DNA of 64,000 nucleotides from Tillus elongatus (GCA_964006375.1 OZ023265.1:168230533-168294532); one strand, 5' to 3'. Positions 52,976 to 63,659 are shown, numbered from the stretch's first letter. Translations and numbers: made by a program. Notes: generated by a model from the sequence alone, not told the origin.

Positions 52976-53499
52976 GTGTGTCTCTTAAATAACTTTCTTT
53001 AATTTTATTCCTGTCATAAAATTTAGGAATAATACGATCAATAAAATAATTTAAAGCTTTCCTTATTACTCAGCTGAGCAAGTGAGAATGACATCATTTG
53101 TTGCACTGCTATTTGTGACACAATAAAATGGCTACAAATTTACACACTTCTGGAATTTACTACTTATAAACAATTTCAGAAATGAACTTTACTCGAAAAC
53201 AAGAAACGCATAAAGTTTTACTATTTTACCATTTAATGATCTGGCTGTCGTTTAAAACCAGAAACGTTTGTAAGCCTTTCTTAAGAGCTTATAACGATTC
53301 TGATTCTAATCAGAATAAACTTTCATATTGTTAAAATTCCTAATACATGTTTATTTTTAATTCCCTGTCTACAGCTTCTAAAAACACATCTTCCTCCTTT
53401 TGTTCGTCTTACCAAAATATTGATATTATTATTTGTAATGAGCATACCTCCAAAATCACTAAGCTAGGACGAAGAAATAGAAGATATGTAATTTATGTA

Positions 53500-53502
<3 letters not shown>
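52976..53502. other. Non-coding (unit 2)
   Basis: Copy of 48711-49228. No supported gene. Confidence 0.35.

Positions 53503-53577
<75 letters not shown>
53503..53577. repeat. (TA)n microsatellite
   Basis: About 75 bp, 16 bp longer than its unit 1 partner at 49229-49287. Confidence 0.97.
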
Positions 53578-53580
<3 letters not shown>

Positions 53581-54720
53581 AGGAAAGAATTCCCACGTCT
53601 TTAATTTGAGACATACTTGGTTCTCGGGTTGAACCGCGTCCAGAATTTATCAAAGTTCTATCCAAAGTGTTTAACTTTGCACGAACCCCTAAATTCATCT
53701 CAATAGAAAATACAATTTCTCAATCAGAAGATGCTATAACACACTTACCGACTGACGAAGCTGAAATTACGAGACAGGATATTACCAGGATATTACGTTC
53801 TGCCAAACCTCCACATTCCAACCTTTCTTTTCACGAACGACATTCAATCAGAGACCTAAACCGAAACACAGAAATTATAATCCTACCAGCAGACAAAGGC
53901 AACGCTACAGTCATACTCGACAAAACAGACTATATACAAAAGACGGGCAATATACTAAACAGCACAGACTCCAAAAAATCCCTAACGACCCTACAACTTA
54001 TCTTGAAAAGAAACCAGAAACCATTATCAACAACTTCCAGCTCAGGCCTGACCTCAAAAAGAACAGATCCCCTGCGAAAAATCATCTCGCATCCCTAGAA
54101 AATACTGTCTCCGGAAAATCCATAAGCCTGATAATCCGCTTCGCCCTATCGTAAGTGCCCACAGAAAAACTTGCAAAACATCTAGCCAAATATCTCCAAC
54201 CATTAATAGAAAACGTTACATCCTATGTCAAAAACTCCACCCATTTCATTGACCTTCTTCAAAACAACACCATTTCTCAAAACGACATCCTAGTTAGTTT
54301 TGATATAGTTTACCTATTCACTAATACACCACTTTCTGAAACTCTTGAGGTTCCCAAAAATAAACACAATATTTCACACGATACCTTAGCTCTTCTAGAA
54401 CACTGCACATTTAACACTTATTTCCTTTTTCAAAATAAATTTTACAAACAAGTTCGAGGTTCACCACTCTCTCCTGCATTGCCTGATATTTTCATGGAAA
54501 ACTTCGAGGCACAAGCCCTCAATTCATCCCAACTTAAACCAGCCTGCTGGTTAACATACGGTGATGACATTTTCGCTGTCTGGCCACACGGCAAAGAATC
54601 TCTAGACGAATTCCTTTCTTACCTAAATAACATCAACCCCCAAATCCAGTTCACCATGGAAATAGAAAATAGTAATAAAATAATATTAATAATTCTGACA
54701 AAACTGCGACGCTCAGTGTG
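53578..54720 (+). pseudogene. Penelope-like reverse transcriptase, decayed
   Basis: Inverted terminal repeat first, then NFARTPKFISIEN and LPADKGNATVILDKTD as in unit 1, the same frameshift in the A-run near 53975, and a stop before PTEKLAKHLAKYLQPL. The RT palm follows: LVSFDIVYLFTNTPLSETLE (motif with catalytic Asp), YKQVRGSPLSPALPDIF (the usual GVxM residues before GSPLSP are deleted), and WLTYGDDIFAVW (YGDD where YVDD is usual). The frame ends in a hybrid with the next fragment near 54717. No GIY-YIG domain follows. Inactive. Confidence 0.88.
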
Positions 54721-54724
54721 GAAC

Positions 54725-55076
54725 AATTTTGGGGCCATGTTTCCAAATTAAAAAAAAAGGCGATGGATCTGCCAAATTTTCACTATTATCGAATTTGACC
54801 AAAAAGCTTCTGTGTCTGCCGCACTGTATGGCTACGGTAGAACGCTTGTCTTCGAGCATTAATGTTACGAAAACAAAACTTAGAAATAAACTTTCTACGA
54901 CCACAATAAAAGGTACTTTGCACACAAAATCAGAAATTAAAAATTGTTTCGAGTTCGATGCGACTAATGACCATTTTAAGAAATTCAATAAAGATATGTG
55001 CGATTTCAAAAATAAAGATGAAACTGAAAATCAAGAAGATTTGCAAATTGGAAATGAGGTAGCAGCTGATATCTAA
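54725..55076 (+). pseudogene. hAT transposase C-terminal (dimerisation) fragment
   Basis: The frame contains LLCLPHCMATVERLSSSINV followed by TKTKLRNKLSTTTIKGTLHT. This is the LPH-SA-VER-FS---N--K---RN-L---TL pattern of the hAT C-terminal dimerisation domain found in ZBED- and MYM-like transposase-derived proteins. The DDE core and BED finger are absent. The stop TAA at about 55075 may be natural. It directly abuts the truncated PLE. Confidence 0.75.
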
Positions 55077-55098
55077 CATGTTATTCATACCTATATTC

Positions 55099-55866
55099 AA
55101 CACTAAGTGAGTGGTGGACGTGCCGCCACCTAGTTGCGGAACCAAGTAGTATGTTGTCACGCCAGCTCCAAATAACACAAAGTGTTAAAAAATAGAGACT
55201 GTATACAACTAACCAACAATTTAGAAAATTGTCATCCCTGGCCCATTTCTACCCCAATATAGGGACAAAGTATGTAAGGCTAGATGTATTCTCGCAACAA
55301 TTAGAACCGTAGACCGGTTTCGCTCTCATTAGAGCTCTTCCGTACGGCATACTAATTGTAGCCAAAATGCACCTAAAGTAATACGGCTATAGTATAGCCA
55401 GCCTTTCAACACTAAGTGAGTGGTGGACGTGCCGCCACCTAGTTGCGGAACCAAGTAGTATGTTGTCACGCCAGCTGCAAATAACAGAAAATTGTCAGCC
55501 CTGGCCCAATGAGAGCGAAAGCGGTCTACGGTTCTAATTGTTGCGAGAATGCATCTAGCCTTACATACTTTGTCCCTATATTGGGGTAGAAATGAGCCAG
55601 GGCTGACAATTTTCTAAATTGCTGGTTAGTTGTATACAGTCTCTATTTTTTAACACTTTGTGTTATTTGGAGCTGGCGTGACAACATACTACTTGATTCC
55701 GCAACTAGGTGGCGGCACGTCCACCACTCACTTAGTGTTGAAAGGCTGGCTATACTATAGCCGTATTACTTTAGGTGCCAATTAGTATGCCTTACTAAAA
55801 AGCTCTAATGAGAGCGAAACAGGTCTACAGTTCTAATTGTTGCGACAATGCATCTGGCCTTACATA
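55099..55866. mobile_element. Foldback element, second copy
   Basis: Palindrome of two arms of about 380 bp centred near 55490, built from the same blocks as 5423-6248 (AACACTAAGTGAGTGGTG, GCCGCCACCTAGTTGCGG, AACACAAAGTGTTAAAAAAT). The left arm is partly deleted around 55470-55510. CATACCTATATT on the left and CATACCTTTATT on the right could be a 12-bp target duplication with one mismatch. No coding capacity. Confidence 0.8.
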
Positions 55867-56031
55867 CCTTTATTATAATGATTGTTATACATGTTTTATT
55901 TAAAAGTTTATTTTGTTAATCTGATTAAAATTTGATGATCACATGATTTTTTGGTTTATAATTTCTTCCCCATACGTGTTTTATTTGTTACTACCATTAA
56001 ATAATACATAAATAAAAAATTGAAAAAAATA
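55867..56031. other. AT-rich spacer
   Basis: No supported feature. Confidence 0.4.
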
Positions 56032-56230
56032 GAAAACCGACTTCATTAAGGATAACTCAAAAACTACTGGTGAGATCTTGATAAAATTTATATGGGACAC
56101 GAGAAGCACCAACTTTAAAATAAAAAAGAATAAACAAAATCGGTTCACACAGAAAAAAGTTATTAGGTAAAACACATAAAAAAATACAGACGAGTTGATA
56201 ACCTTCTCGTTTTTTTGAAGTCGGTTAAAA
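56032..56230. mobile_element. MITE-like element with GAAGTCGGTT inverted ends
   Basis: About 195 bp bounded by AAAACCGACTTCA and TGAAGTCGGTTAAAA, with GGATAACTCAAAAACTACTG and ATCGGTTCACACAG inside. Short elements with this AACCGACTTC end and a TTTTTTTGAAGTCGGTT partner are common interspersed repeats in insect genomes as far as I recall. No protein is encoded. Confidence 0.65.
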
Positions 56231-56309
56231 ATAAGAAAAAGCTGTAGATTTACCGTTTTTTATTTAACATTTACAGTTTTTTTAAGCATGTATGTAGTTT
56301 TACTCTAGG

Positions 56310-56431
56310 ATGGGGTTGGAGACTACTTTTCTGGCTTCACTGCTGATTTTCGTGTTTTGTGAAGCCAGAAAAGTAGTCACCAAGTCTGTATGCAGTATGG
56401 ATCAGTTTCACCAAGTAAGGGCAACAACAAT
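56310..56431. repeat. Miniature Penelope terminus palindrome
   Basis: TTGGAGACTACTTTTCTGGC and TTCACTGCTG are followed closely by the inverted GTGAAGCCAGAAAAGTAGTC, ACCAAGTCTGTATG and TTTCACCAAGTAAGG. These are the inverted termini of the PLE family at 33576-34548 with almost nothing left between them, i.e. an extreme internal deletion. A LINE has inserted at its right end. Confidence 0.7.
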
Positions 56432-57740
56432 GTGACAAAAACAAGGTGACACAATCCAGTGCCAAACAAAAACTAGGTAAGATCCAAAGGATGCTTGCCT
56501 AGGCATCACAAGGGCCATGTCTTCAACCCCAACAGCCGCCATGGAGGTGTTGCTGGATCTGCCCCCCCCCCCCCTACACTTAGTTATAATGGGGGAGGCC
56601 AGGCTAAGACTATACAGACTAGCCTGAAATGGTAGACTGAAGATCAACCTAGGCTTCAGGGGCCACTGCAAAAGTCAGGAGATCGTGAAGGAGCCCATGC
56701 TTGAAATGAGGTCAGACTTCGCGAGCCCGCGAATGTGCAGGGAAAACAACTTTACAGTGGAAAACCCCGACCGCGAAGCATGGCGGGAGGAGACGCCGGG
56801 CATACCACGGGGCGCGCTCGTCTGGCTCACGGACGGATCCGGCGGGGAGCGTGTGGCGGGGGCAGGTGTTTACTAGGAAGAACCGAGGGTAAGTCATAGT
56901 ATTTCCCTAGGAGCCCATGCAACGGTGTTTCAGGCCGTAATGTACGCCATCCTGCACTGTGTGCGGGAGAACAAGAGGAGGGGCTACACCAACAAGCGGA
57001 TCCTCATAGCCACTGACAGCCAGGCAGCCCTTAAGGCACTAAGTAGCCCACGGGTAAATTCCTGGCTGGTGAGTGAGTGCCGAGACGAGACGAGCGACCT
57101 GGTTGGGCAGAATGAGGTGACCCTCATCTGGGTGCCGGGTTGTTCGGGGGTCAAAGGCAATGAAGAAGCTCACAGTTTCGCGAAGAGAGGGTCAGCAGAA
57201 CCATTTATGGGACCAGAACTGGCTCTGGGCGTGACAAAGAGCACTGCCAGGGGAGCCATTAAGTCCTGGGTCAGAAACCAATACAAGGTGTATTGGGCGG
57301 ACTGTCCAGGGCTCAGACTTGGGAACTCAATAATTGACGGACCCAGTTCAAAGAGAGCTGTGGAGCAGCTAAATCTTAGCAGAGGACAGCTCAGAAACAC
57401 AACAGGTCTCTTGACGGGACACATGGCCGTCAAGAAACACCTGCTTAAAATGGGGCGGTTTGCAGGGGACCTCGCATGCAGACTTTGCGGCGAGGGAGAG
57501 GAATCAGCCCAGCACATCTTGTGCGAGTGTAAAGCTCTGGACCGCAAAAGACAACTGACCTACGGTCAGTCTCGACCGGAGACAGAGAAATATAAAACTT
57601 CAGCCTACCTATCGCTGTGCAGACTAGTTCAAGGCACAGTGATTTTGGAATGAGTGGAGTAAGACTAAGGGTATACACAAGCAACCAAAGGTTGCAGTGC
57701 TATCGGGGCGGCAAGGCCGCGGACGAGCCCTGAGGGAAAA
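56432..57740 (+). pseudogene. LINE RNase H/C-terminal copy with 15-bp target duplication
   Basis: AAGGGCAACAACAAT at 56417-56431 and 57741-57755 frames a 1.31-kb insert ending in GGGAAAAAA. It encodes the RT-RNase H connection (KDACLGITRAMSSTPTAAME, LLDLPPPPLHLVI) and the RNase H domain LVWLTDGSGGERVAGAGVY, FQAVMYAIL, ATDSQAALKAL, LIWVPGCSGVKGNEEAHSFA. It ends with CRLCGEGEESAQHILCEC and, out of frame, RGGKAADEP. Relative to 17183-17880 the conserved HSG has become CSG and EEAD has become EEAH; the expected Glu in FQAE is Val. A stop after AGAGVY and a C-run near 56563 add damage. Inactive. Confidence 0.88.
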
Positions 57741-57755
57741 AAGGGCAACAACAAT

Positions 57756-58709
57756 CTATGAATAATAGAGATTCTGAATTCATTCTATTTGGCAGCTCCA
57801 CATTGTATAAAGAGGTCAGGGGCGGAGTTCAATGATGTACTCTCGTAGAAAAAAGGATAAAAACAGGAAAAAAGAAGTGCATGTGCATAGAATAGTTTTT
57901 GTAGTATGTTTACATCATTTAATCTGTCTAGTGAAGAATTTGTGATAGTGTTTACTTTAATGGATTTTAGAGAAACTAACCATAAGGAAACGATGCTATT
58001 GTGTAAAACTTGGCTACCACAAAACAATATTAAAATCAAAATAATGCACATCTAAATCTATTACTTTAAAAAAAAACAACGAAACATCAGAAAAACATAG
58101 TAGAGACAAGTTATTTTGTTTATACGCGTCCAAGATATCTGGCGTGCTCCTGAAAGCTTCCTTTAAACTTCTCCGATTCCCGAAGATTAATTGTTCTAAC
58201 ACACTGTAATACAAAACATCAGAAAAAAATTTATAACATTTCTAGAATCCTAGTCTGATTGTAATATGCAATAAAACGTCTGTAAAAAGAACTGGTAGAG
58301 AGTTATAAGTTGAACGTTCTGGTGAAATAACCTCATTTTTAAAAGTTTCTGTGACTTTTGAACATCATTAAATTAATTGATAGTTGTATTTATAGCACAG
58401 ACTAAATAATGGTGGCTGGTAGCCTCTTCCAGATGTTTGAGACAATTTCAGTAGGCCGGGCCATTTCTGTGTGTGTTTGTGTCTGTTTACATGCCGCGTT
58501 TCAAAACGCCGACATTTATTACAATACGAGAGGTGGTATATTATGGTGAAGTGGCCGCCAGGTGTCACTACTGTAGTATTTCTCTACGCCTACTACCGCT
58601 CTGCTGTTTTGTCTTGTGCAACCACAGGAAATTACATCGGAATGATACGCTCATAGAGTATGATTTGTGTTTTAGTTCCAAGTAATATCACCTCAAATTA
58701 TTACTGTTA
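57756..58709. other. Non-coding, nothing recognised
   Basis: About 950 bp. Short frames carry no recognisable motif. No repeat termini are seen. Confidence 0.35.
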
Positions 58710-58806
58710 TTAGAAAATTTCCCCAGAAAATTTTTCCTTTGGAGATCGCAAATTTTTTTTGAAATGAGCGCCAATTTTGACACCTTGAATCCAGTTCCAA
58801 GGTCAG

Positions 58807-58810
<4 letters not shown>
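58710..58810 (-). repeat. HTE hairpin side, decayed
   Basis: GAAAATTTCCCCAG-AAAATTTTTC replaces the hairpin. Then GGAGATCGCAAATTTTTTTT, AAATGAGCGCCAATTTTG and CAAGGTCAGTTAA lead into a TA array. This is the 3' side of a minus-strand HTE whose body is missing. Confidence 0.6.

Positions 58811-58867
<57 letters not shown>
58811..58867. repeat. (TA)n microsatellite
   Basis: About 57 bp, left of a Penelope-like element. Confidence 0.97.
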
Positions 58868-58870
<3 letters not shown>

Positions 58871-58879
58871 GAAAGATTT

Positions 58880-59466
58880 CCGCGGTCTTTAATGTGAGAC
58901 ATGCCTGGTTCTCGGGTTAAACCGCGTCCACAATTTATGGAAACTCGAAGATATAATAGGTTTCCAAGTAGTCGGAAGGCGAAGACCATCATCTCTCTTA
59001 TTTAAACAATCAGGACGTTTTTCAATCTCGATTGCTTCGCGGATAATTCTCGTTTTGAAATTGTAAACCGGTGCTATTGTTTTGGCATTATCGAAGTCTA
59101 TTTTGTGCCCTGTATGAATATGATGCATGGCCACGCCGATGAGGGGTCGGATTTTCTAACTGCGAGGGTGTGTTCATATATTCTATTGTGGATGCGTCTG
59201 TTTGTTTGTCCTACGTAAGTTCGGGAGCAGTCGGCACAAGGAATTTCGTAAACTCCGTGGGATTCTTTTGGAATTATTATATCTTCTTTACAAACACACA
59301 AAAAGGAAATAAATTCCACAGACAATTTTATTGCATCATTATCTGCCTCAACAAAGGCCGGTGACCCTCTTAATCCTCCTCTAAATACCGTGACCAAAGC
59401 CCCCCACTTAATTGACGGTGACCCCACTACTTTCACTGATGACGCAACAGGTAGACGGAACGACAT
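58880..59466 (-). pseudogene. GIY-YIG endonuclease domain of a Penelope-like element
   Basis: The minus-strand frame has SHGVYEIPCADCSRTYVGQT, with GVY and YVG as the GIY-YIG signature, then the conserved Arg as NRRIHNRIYEH. After a shift near 59120 it continues HHIHTGHKIDFDNAKTIA and IIREAIEIEKRPDCLNKRDD, the usual PLE C-terminal block (REAIEI). It nicks DNA during retrotransposition in active elements. The C-terminus reads into the terminal repeat ([12 protein letters not shown]). The N-terminal RT is gone and the frame is broken. Confidence 0.85.
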
Positions 59467-59603
59467 ATATAAGACAAGACTTGCAACTAACTAGATCTCT
59501 CTAAGGCCTAGGGTTGAACACACTGAGACCTCACAGACGATATCCGGCGAGATTTTGGGAGTAGGCAGATTGAGGCCCCGTAATCGAGCTACAACAAGCC
59601 AAC

Positions 59604-59742
59604 CTACCTTTATCCACCGCTCTAAGGAGTAGGAAGATTAGGCCTTAGAGTGTCCTTACATATTTCCTTTACCTACCTTTGTCCACCACTCTAAGAAGTA
59701 GGCAGATTGAGGCCTTAGAGTGTCCTTACATATTTCCTTTAC
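59604..59742 (+). repeat. Tandem repeat of about 70 bp, two units
   Basis: ACCTACCTTTATCCACCGCT...TTACATATTTCCTTT is followed by a second unit ACCTACCTTTGTCCACCACT...TTACATATTTCCTTT. It lies within the PLE terminal region just upstream of the hammerhead-like motif. A weaker third match (GAGTAGGCAGATTGAGGCC) lies near 59560. Confidence 0.85.
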
Positions 59743-59785
59743 CTCTTGAAAATTGCTCCAAAACAGGAGCCGAAACGTCGAGTTT
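59741..59785 (+). ncRNA. Degenerate hammerhead-like motif with loopless stem III
   Basis: Stem I CTC (59743-59745) pairs with GAG (59780-59782). The core is TTGAAAA (C3 and G8 lost). An extra TT precedes stem II GCTCC/GGAGC around AAAACA, then C and GAAAC-GTC. Stem III would be AC/GT with no loop, a form described for PLE hammerheads that act as dimers. Two core losses make this copy inactive. It lies 40-90 bp from the element end. Confidence 0.55.
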
Positions 59786-59826
59786 CCATAAATTCTGGAC
59801 GCGGTTTAATCCGAGAACCAAGCATG

Positions 59827-60015
<189 letters not shown>

Positions 60016-60079
60016 TAATGATAGCTTTCCCAAGAGGCTTATTTCCAGGTCATATTTGCGCAAAATTGTAAATAAACTG

Positions 60080-61017
60080 CAAACTGGTACGCTGAAAGAT
60101 GCGCCAAGGTCAGGAAGACCTCCTCTTTCAGAAGAAAAAAAAATGTTCACATTGTTGCTGAAATGGTAATCAATCCCACTGAGTCAACGTCCTCAGCAGC
60201 TCAATCCTGTGAAGTACGTGCGAAAACTGTCCAAAGAGTTCTCAAGAAAGATAAGTTTCATCCGTACAAAATGAAAATCCTGCATACCCTCACGGAAGAT
60301 GATCCAGATCGGAGGATTGAATTTTGTGAGTGGTTAAGAAAAACAATTGAAGGGGAACGAGGCTTCCCAAAACGTGTATGTTTTTCAGACGAATGCACGT
60401 TTTTTCGCAATGGAAAAGTCAACAAGAACAACGTACCGTACTGGAGCGATACTAATCCCCATGTTTTTAGACAGGGACATACCCAGTTTCCTGAAAAAGT
60501 GAATGTTTGGGCGGGGATTTTGGGCAATCACGTTGTTAGACCAATTTTCATCAGAGTCAATCTTACAGGAGACGTGTATAGACATATTTAAGAAACTGAA
60601 ATTGAACCCAGAATAAGACAAGCTGTGCTAAATAATCGGGAGGAGTTTGAAAATCATATTTCAGCCGGAAGGGGCACCTTCCCATTTCTGTCGCATGGCT
60701 TGATAGTTTCTAGATACATGATTTCCTGGACGATGGTTAGATCGCAGAGGTAATACCAATACGCATAGCCACCAAGATCTCCGGATCTTACACAACTAGA
60801 CTTTTTTCTTGGGGAGAGGAGGGGTACTTGAAGTCAATCCACTCAATGTCAAACAGTAGAAGAGTTGGAACGCAGAATAAGAGAAACATGTGAAGGAATA
60901 GAAGAACAGACTTTCATCAATGTGCGAGAAGCAATTTATAATAGGGCACTTTATTGTCAAGACTTAAAACGGGGGGTACTTCGAATATTTGATGAAATAC
61001 TTGTTGGGTTGAAATAA
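60080..61017 (+). pseudogene. DDE transposase (Tc1/mariner-like), decayed
   Basis: The helix-turn-helix region TLKDAPRSGRPPLSEEK has a one-base change in an A-run near 60140, after which the frame continues from MVINPTES. The core has KTVQRVLKKDKFHPYKM and CFSDECTFFRNG (first Asp), then VNVWAGILGNHVVRP. The second motif reads PEGAPSH, with Glu for Asp. The third reads PPRSPDLTQLDFFLG. The tail EELERRIRETCEGIEEQTFI and EILVGLK ends at 61017. Several stops lie between 60590 and 60800. It is related to the transposase at 36010-37070, but no terminal inverted repeats were found. Confidence 0.82.
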
Positions 61018-61529
61018 AAGTGTTATTATATTCAAAAATAAATATAAATAAATTGTTTTTTCAAACAACTAATTCGTTTTGGTTGTGAACTTACAGAATA
61101 CATTCGTAAGATTAGAGATTTTTCGGTAAGCAGTACTGTTCATCCCTAATAAAGTCTCTTGACGCCTCTTATATGTCGAATTAATCAAGAGATTTAACTA
61201 AAAATTAATAACAAAATTTTTGTTCGCAAAATGTTTTACCGGAAGTGACTTTTCAGACGTTAATGTTTTGAAAACAATCAAATTTAGGTAAACAGTGTAT
61301 CTAAGAGAAATGTTCACAATTATGAGAAGATTTAGAAAACAGAATAATATATGGGCTGTTCCATTCGAAAAAGTTATTCAAGATGGCGCATCTCCGCCAT
61401 TTTTAAACCCCCAGCTTCTTTTTCCATAAAATCGTAGGGTTGTACATCTTATTTGAGCCTTCTAAATTTTGTTGCGATATACCAGGTGGTTCAAAACTTA
61501 GTAGGGGGGAACGGACTTTAGACGGGCAC
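61018..61529. other. Non-coding, possible transposon end
   Basis: TATACCAGGTGGTTCAAAAC near 61478 resembles the end motif CAGGRTGATTC of the DDE transposon at 35486 and may be the right end of the decayed relative. Otherwise nothing is supported. Confidence 0.3.
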
Positions 61530-61670
61530 TGTATATATAAACAGATAAAAATTGAAACTGACCCAGGATATGGGATCTAAGGGTGCTAGCTCCTTTGAAT
61601 AAATTTGTTCAAAATTTAAAAGTCGCGATCACCTCATTAGTGATTTTTTTCTATGAAAATGCACTAAAAC
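61530..61670 (+). repeat. HTE hairpin side fragment
   Basis: AAAATTGAAACTGACCCAGG, GGGATCTAAGGGTG and AAAAGTCGCGATCACCTCAT, then TTAGTGATTTTTTT...ATGAAAATGCACTAA. This is the 3' end of a plus-strand HTE with a lost TA array; only GTATATATAAAC remains. Confidence 0.65.
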
Positions 61671-62149
61671 TCATCAAAAACATTAAGCAAAGCTTGTAGT
61701 GTTTGATTAAAAATATTTTGACTAAGCTAAGGCGGCCACGGTGAATGAGAGACAGATCCCTTTTCGTACTACGTATAGATAAAAGAGTGCAACAAAGTTG
61801 CTTTCAGGCGTTTATTTTGACTGAAAATAACTTATTAATTGATAAACAAACACACATGTTAATAAAGTGGAGATCACATGGTCGAATGATGCTCTGTATT
61901 CTTATGTTTATTATTATAAACGACATAAGATTACATTGTTCATTCTCTTCGCTTGTAACCAATCCTGGTGCTACTTTTTTACTATAAAAGCTCCACGCAG
62001 TTTCTCGTAATAGTCTTTATATTTTAAAGCATTTTCCTAATTTCTCATTGGTGCAACTGACGTGTTTATTAACCTAGATTTTTTATAGAATAAACTGTTC
62101 TATTTCAAAATTTAAAGGATATAATATAATGTCAGTATTGTACTTGTGG
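61671..62149. other. Non-coding, nothing recognised
   Basis: The frame 61745-61987 shows no motif. No repeat ends. Confidence 0.35.
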
Positions 62150-62297
62150 CAGCGAATTTTCTTTAAAAAATCGCTAATGTGGAGACCGCAACTTTTGAAT
62201 TTTGAAAAATTTTGTACAAGTTAGCGCGAGTTAGGCCCCTAGAACCCATATCACCGGGCAGTCTGAGAGTTACTATGTTTATATATATATATATATA
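62150..62297 (-). repeat. HTE hairpin side fragment with short TA run
   Basis: GCAGCGAATTTTCTTTAAAA-AATCGCTAATG, GGAGACCGCAACTTTTG, TAGGCCCCTAGAACCC, then about ten TA units (62278-62297). 3' end of a minus-strand HTE. The array is far shorter than elsewhere and the body is missing. Confidence 0.65.
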
Positions 62298-62469
62298 AAG
62301 CGAAAAAATTATGAAAAAGTCATTAAAATTTGAACGGTTTGTGTTTTGACAAAATGCTCAATGCTCGGACAAGTCATCTCTAGTTTTCAAAACTACATTT
62401 GTGCGTAAAATTTACGTTTCTCCCACTCATGCTTTTCAAATATGACGTCATCGAAATTTTTCAACCCCT
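62298..62469. other. AT-rich spacer
   Basis: No supported feature. Confidence 0.4.
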
Positions 62470-63085
62470 GTTTTCTATTTTTATTTTGATACATTGTTCA
62501 ATTGTCTACACGGTACCATTAACATTTTGATACCTCACGTTCTTAGAAGATTTTCGAACGAAAGTCATTTAAACAGTGGAGAACATAAACTCTATTAAAA
62601 ATATTATGATACGTACGACAGAGTGGCCATCTCGGTGCGGAACCATGTTGTCACGATAGCTCCAAATAACACAAAATGTTATAACATAGAAACTGTGTAC
62701 AACCAACTAACAATTTTGTAAAGATGGCTAGATGTATCCTCACCAAAATTAGAACCGCAGACCGGTTTGGCTTTAATTAGAGCTCTTCAGTACGGTATAC
62801 TAATAACAGCGGGAAGACACCTATAAAGTAATACGGCTATGGTAGCCAGCCTCATAGAACATTGTGAGATGTACGGGCCAGGGCTGACAATTTACAAAAT
62901 TGTTAGTTGGTTGTACACAGTCTCTATTTTATAACATTTTGTGTTATTTGGAGCTGTCGTGACAACCTACTACCTGATTCCTCACCGAGATGGCGACTCT
63001 GTCGCGAGGTATCAAAATGTTGATGGTAGGGTGTAGACAATTTAACTATGTATCAAAATCAAAATAGAAAACAGAAGTCTCCCGC
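62470..63085. mobile_element. Foldback element, nested palindrome
   Basis: The outer arms (TTTTATTTTGATACATTG, ATTAACATTTTGATACCTC) at 62470-62545 mirror 63014-63080. Inner arms (GACAGAGTGGCCATCTCGG and CCAAATAACACAAAATGTT) mirror 62880-63005. The centre carries the GGTTTGGCTTTAATTAGAGC block shared with 5423-6248 and 55099-55866. The outer arm is not seen in the other two, so this is a different or more complete member. No coding capacity. Confidence 0.78.
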
Positions 63086-63138
63086 GACCTCCTAGGCCGT
63101 TCTAGAGGTTACTCACCTCGCGAACGGAGCCATTCGGC

Positions 63139-63141
<3 letters not shown>

Positions 63142-63227
<86 letters not shown>
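63142..63227. repeat. (TA)n microsatellite
   Basis: About 86 bp, with no HTE landmarks on either side. Confidence 0.97.
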
Positions 63228-63231
<4 letters not shown>

Positions 63232-63521
63232 CGATTCTTCTAAGAAATGGTGCGCAGGTCTAATCGAACAAGTTTTCACGAAATTTTTTCACGAAAATGT
63301 TAGTATCTTTAAAAATTAATATTATTGGTGGTCTAAATTATACATTATCCCTTACAAAGAAGCTATGCCTGTGCCTGCATTAAGATACTCTTGTCAAACT
63401 TCTCAAATAATAATTAATGTCACTTTCTTAATTTTGCTCCATCTTGGTTTTCTTCTCTTCCTTCTTCGACAAACATTTCTATAGCCGCTATAACGATTTA
63501 TTTATCTTCACTCTTAATATT
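63228..63521. other. Non-coding spacer
   Basis: No supported feature. Confidence 0.4.
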
Positions 63522-63659
63522 TTTAGTTAATTTTCTTTAAAAAAATTGAGTAATTAGGAGATCGCAAGTTTTGATTTTGAAATTTTTTTTCTCAAATGAG
63601 CACGAATTAGGCCCCCTAGAATCCAAGATCAGGGGTCAGTTTCGATTTTTATATGTTTA

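Noticed and set aside
58473..58685. Overlapping plus frames with CYYRS/CCFVL-type residues
   Set aside because: Short, overlapping in two frames and without any recognised motif.
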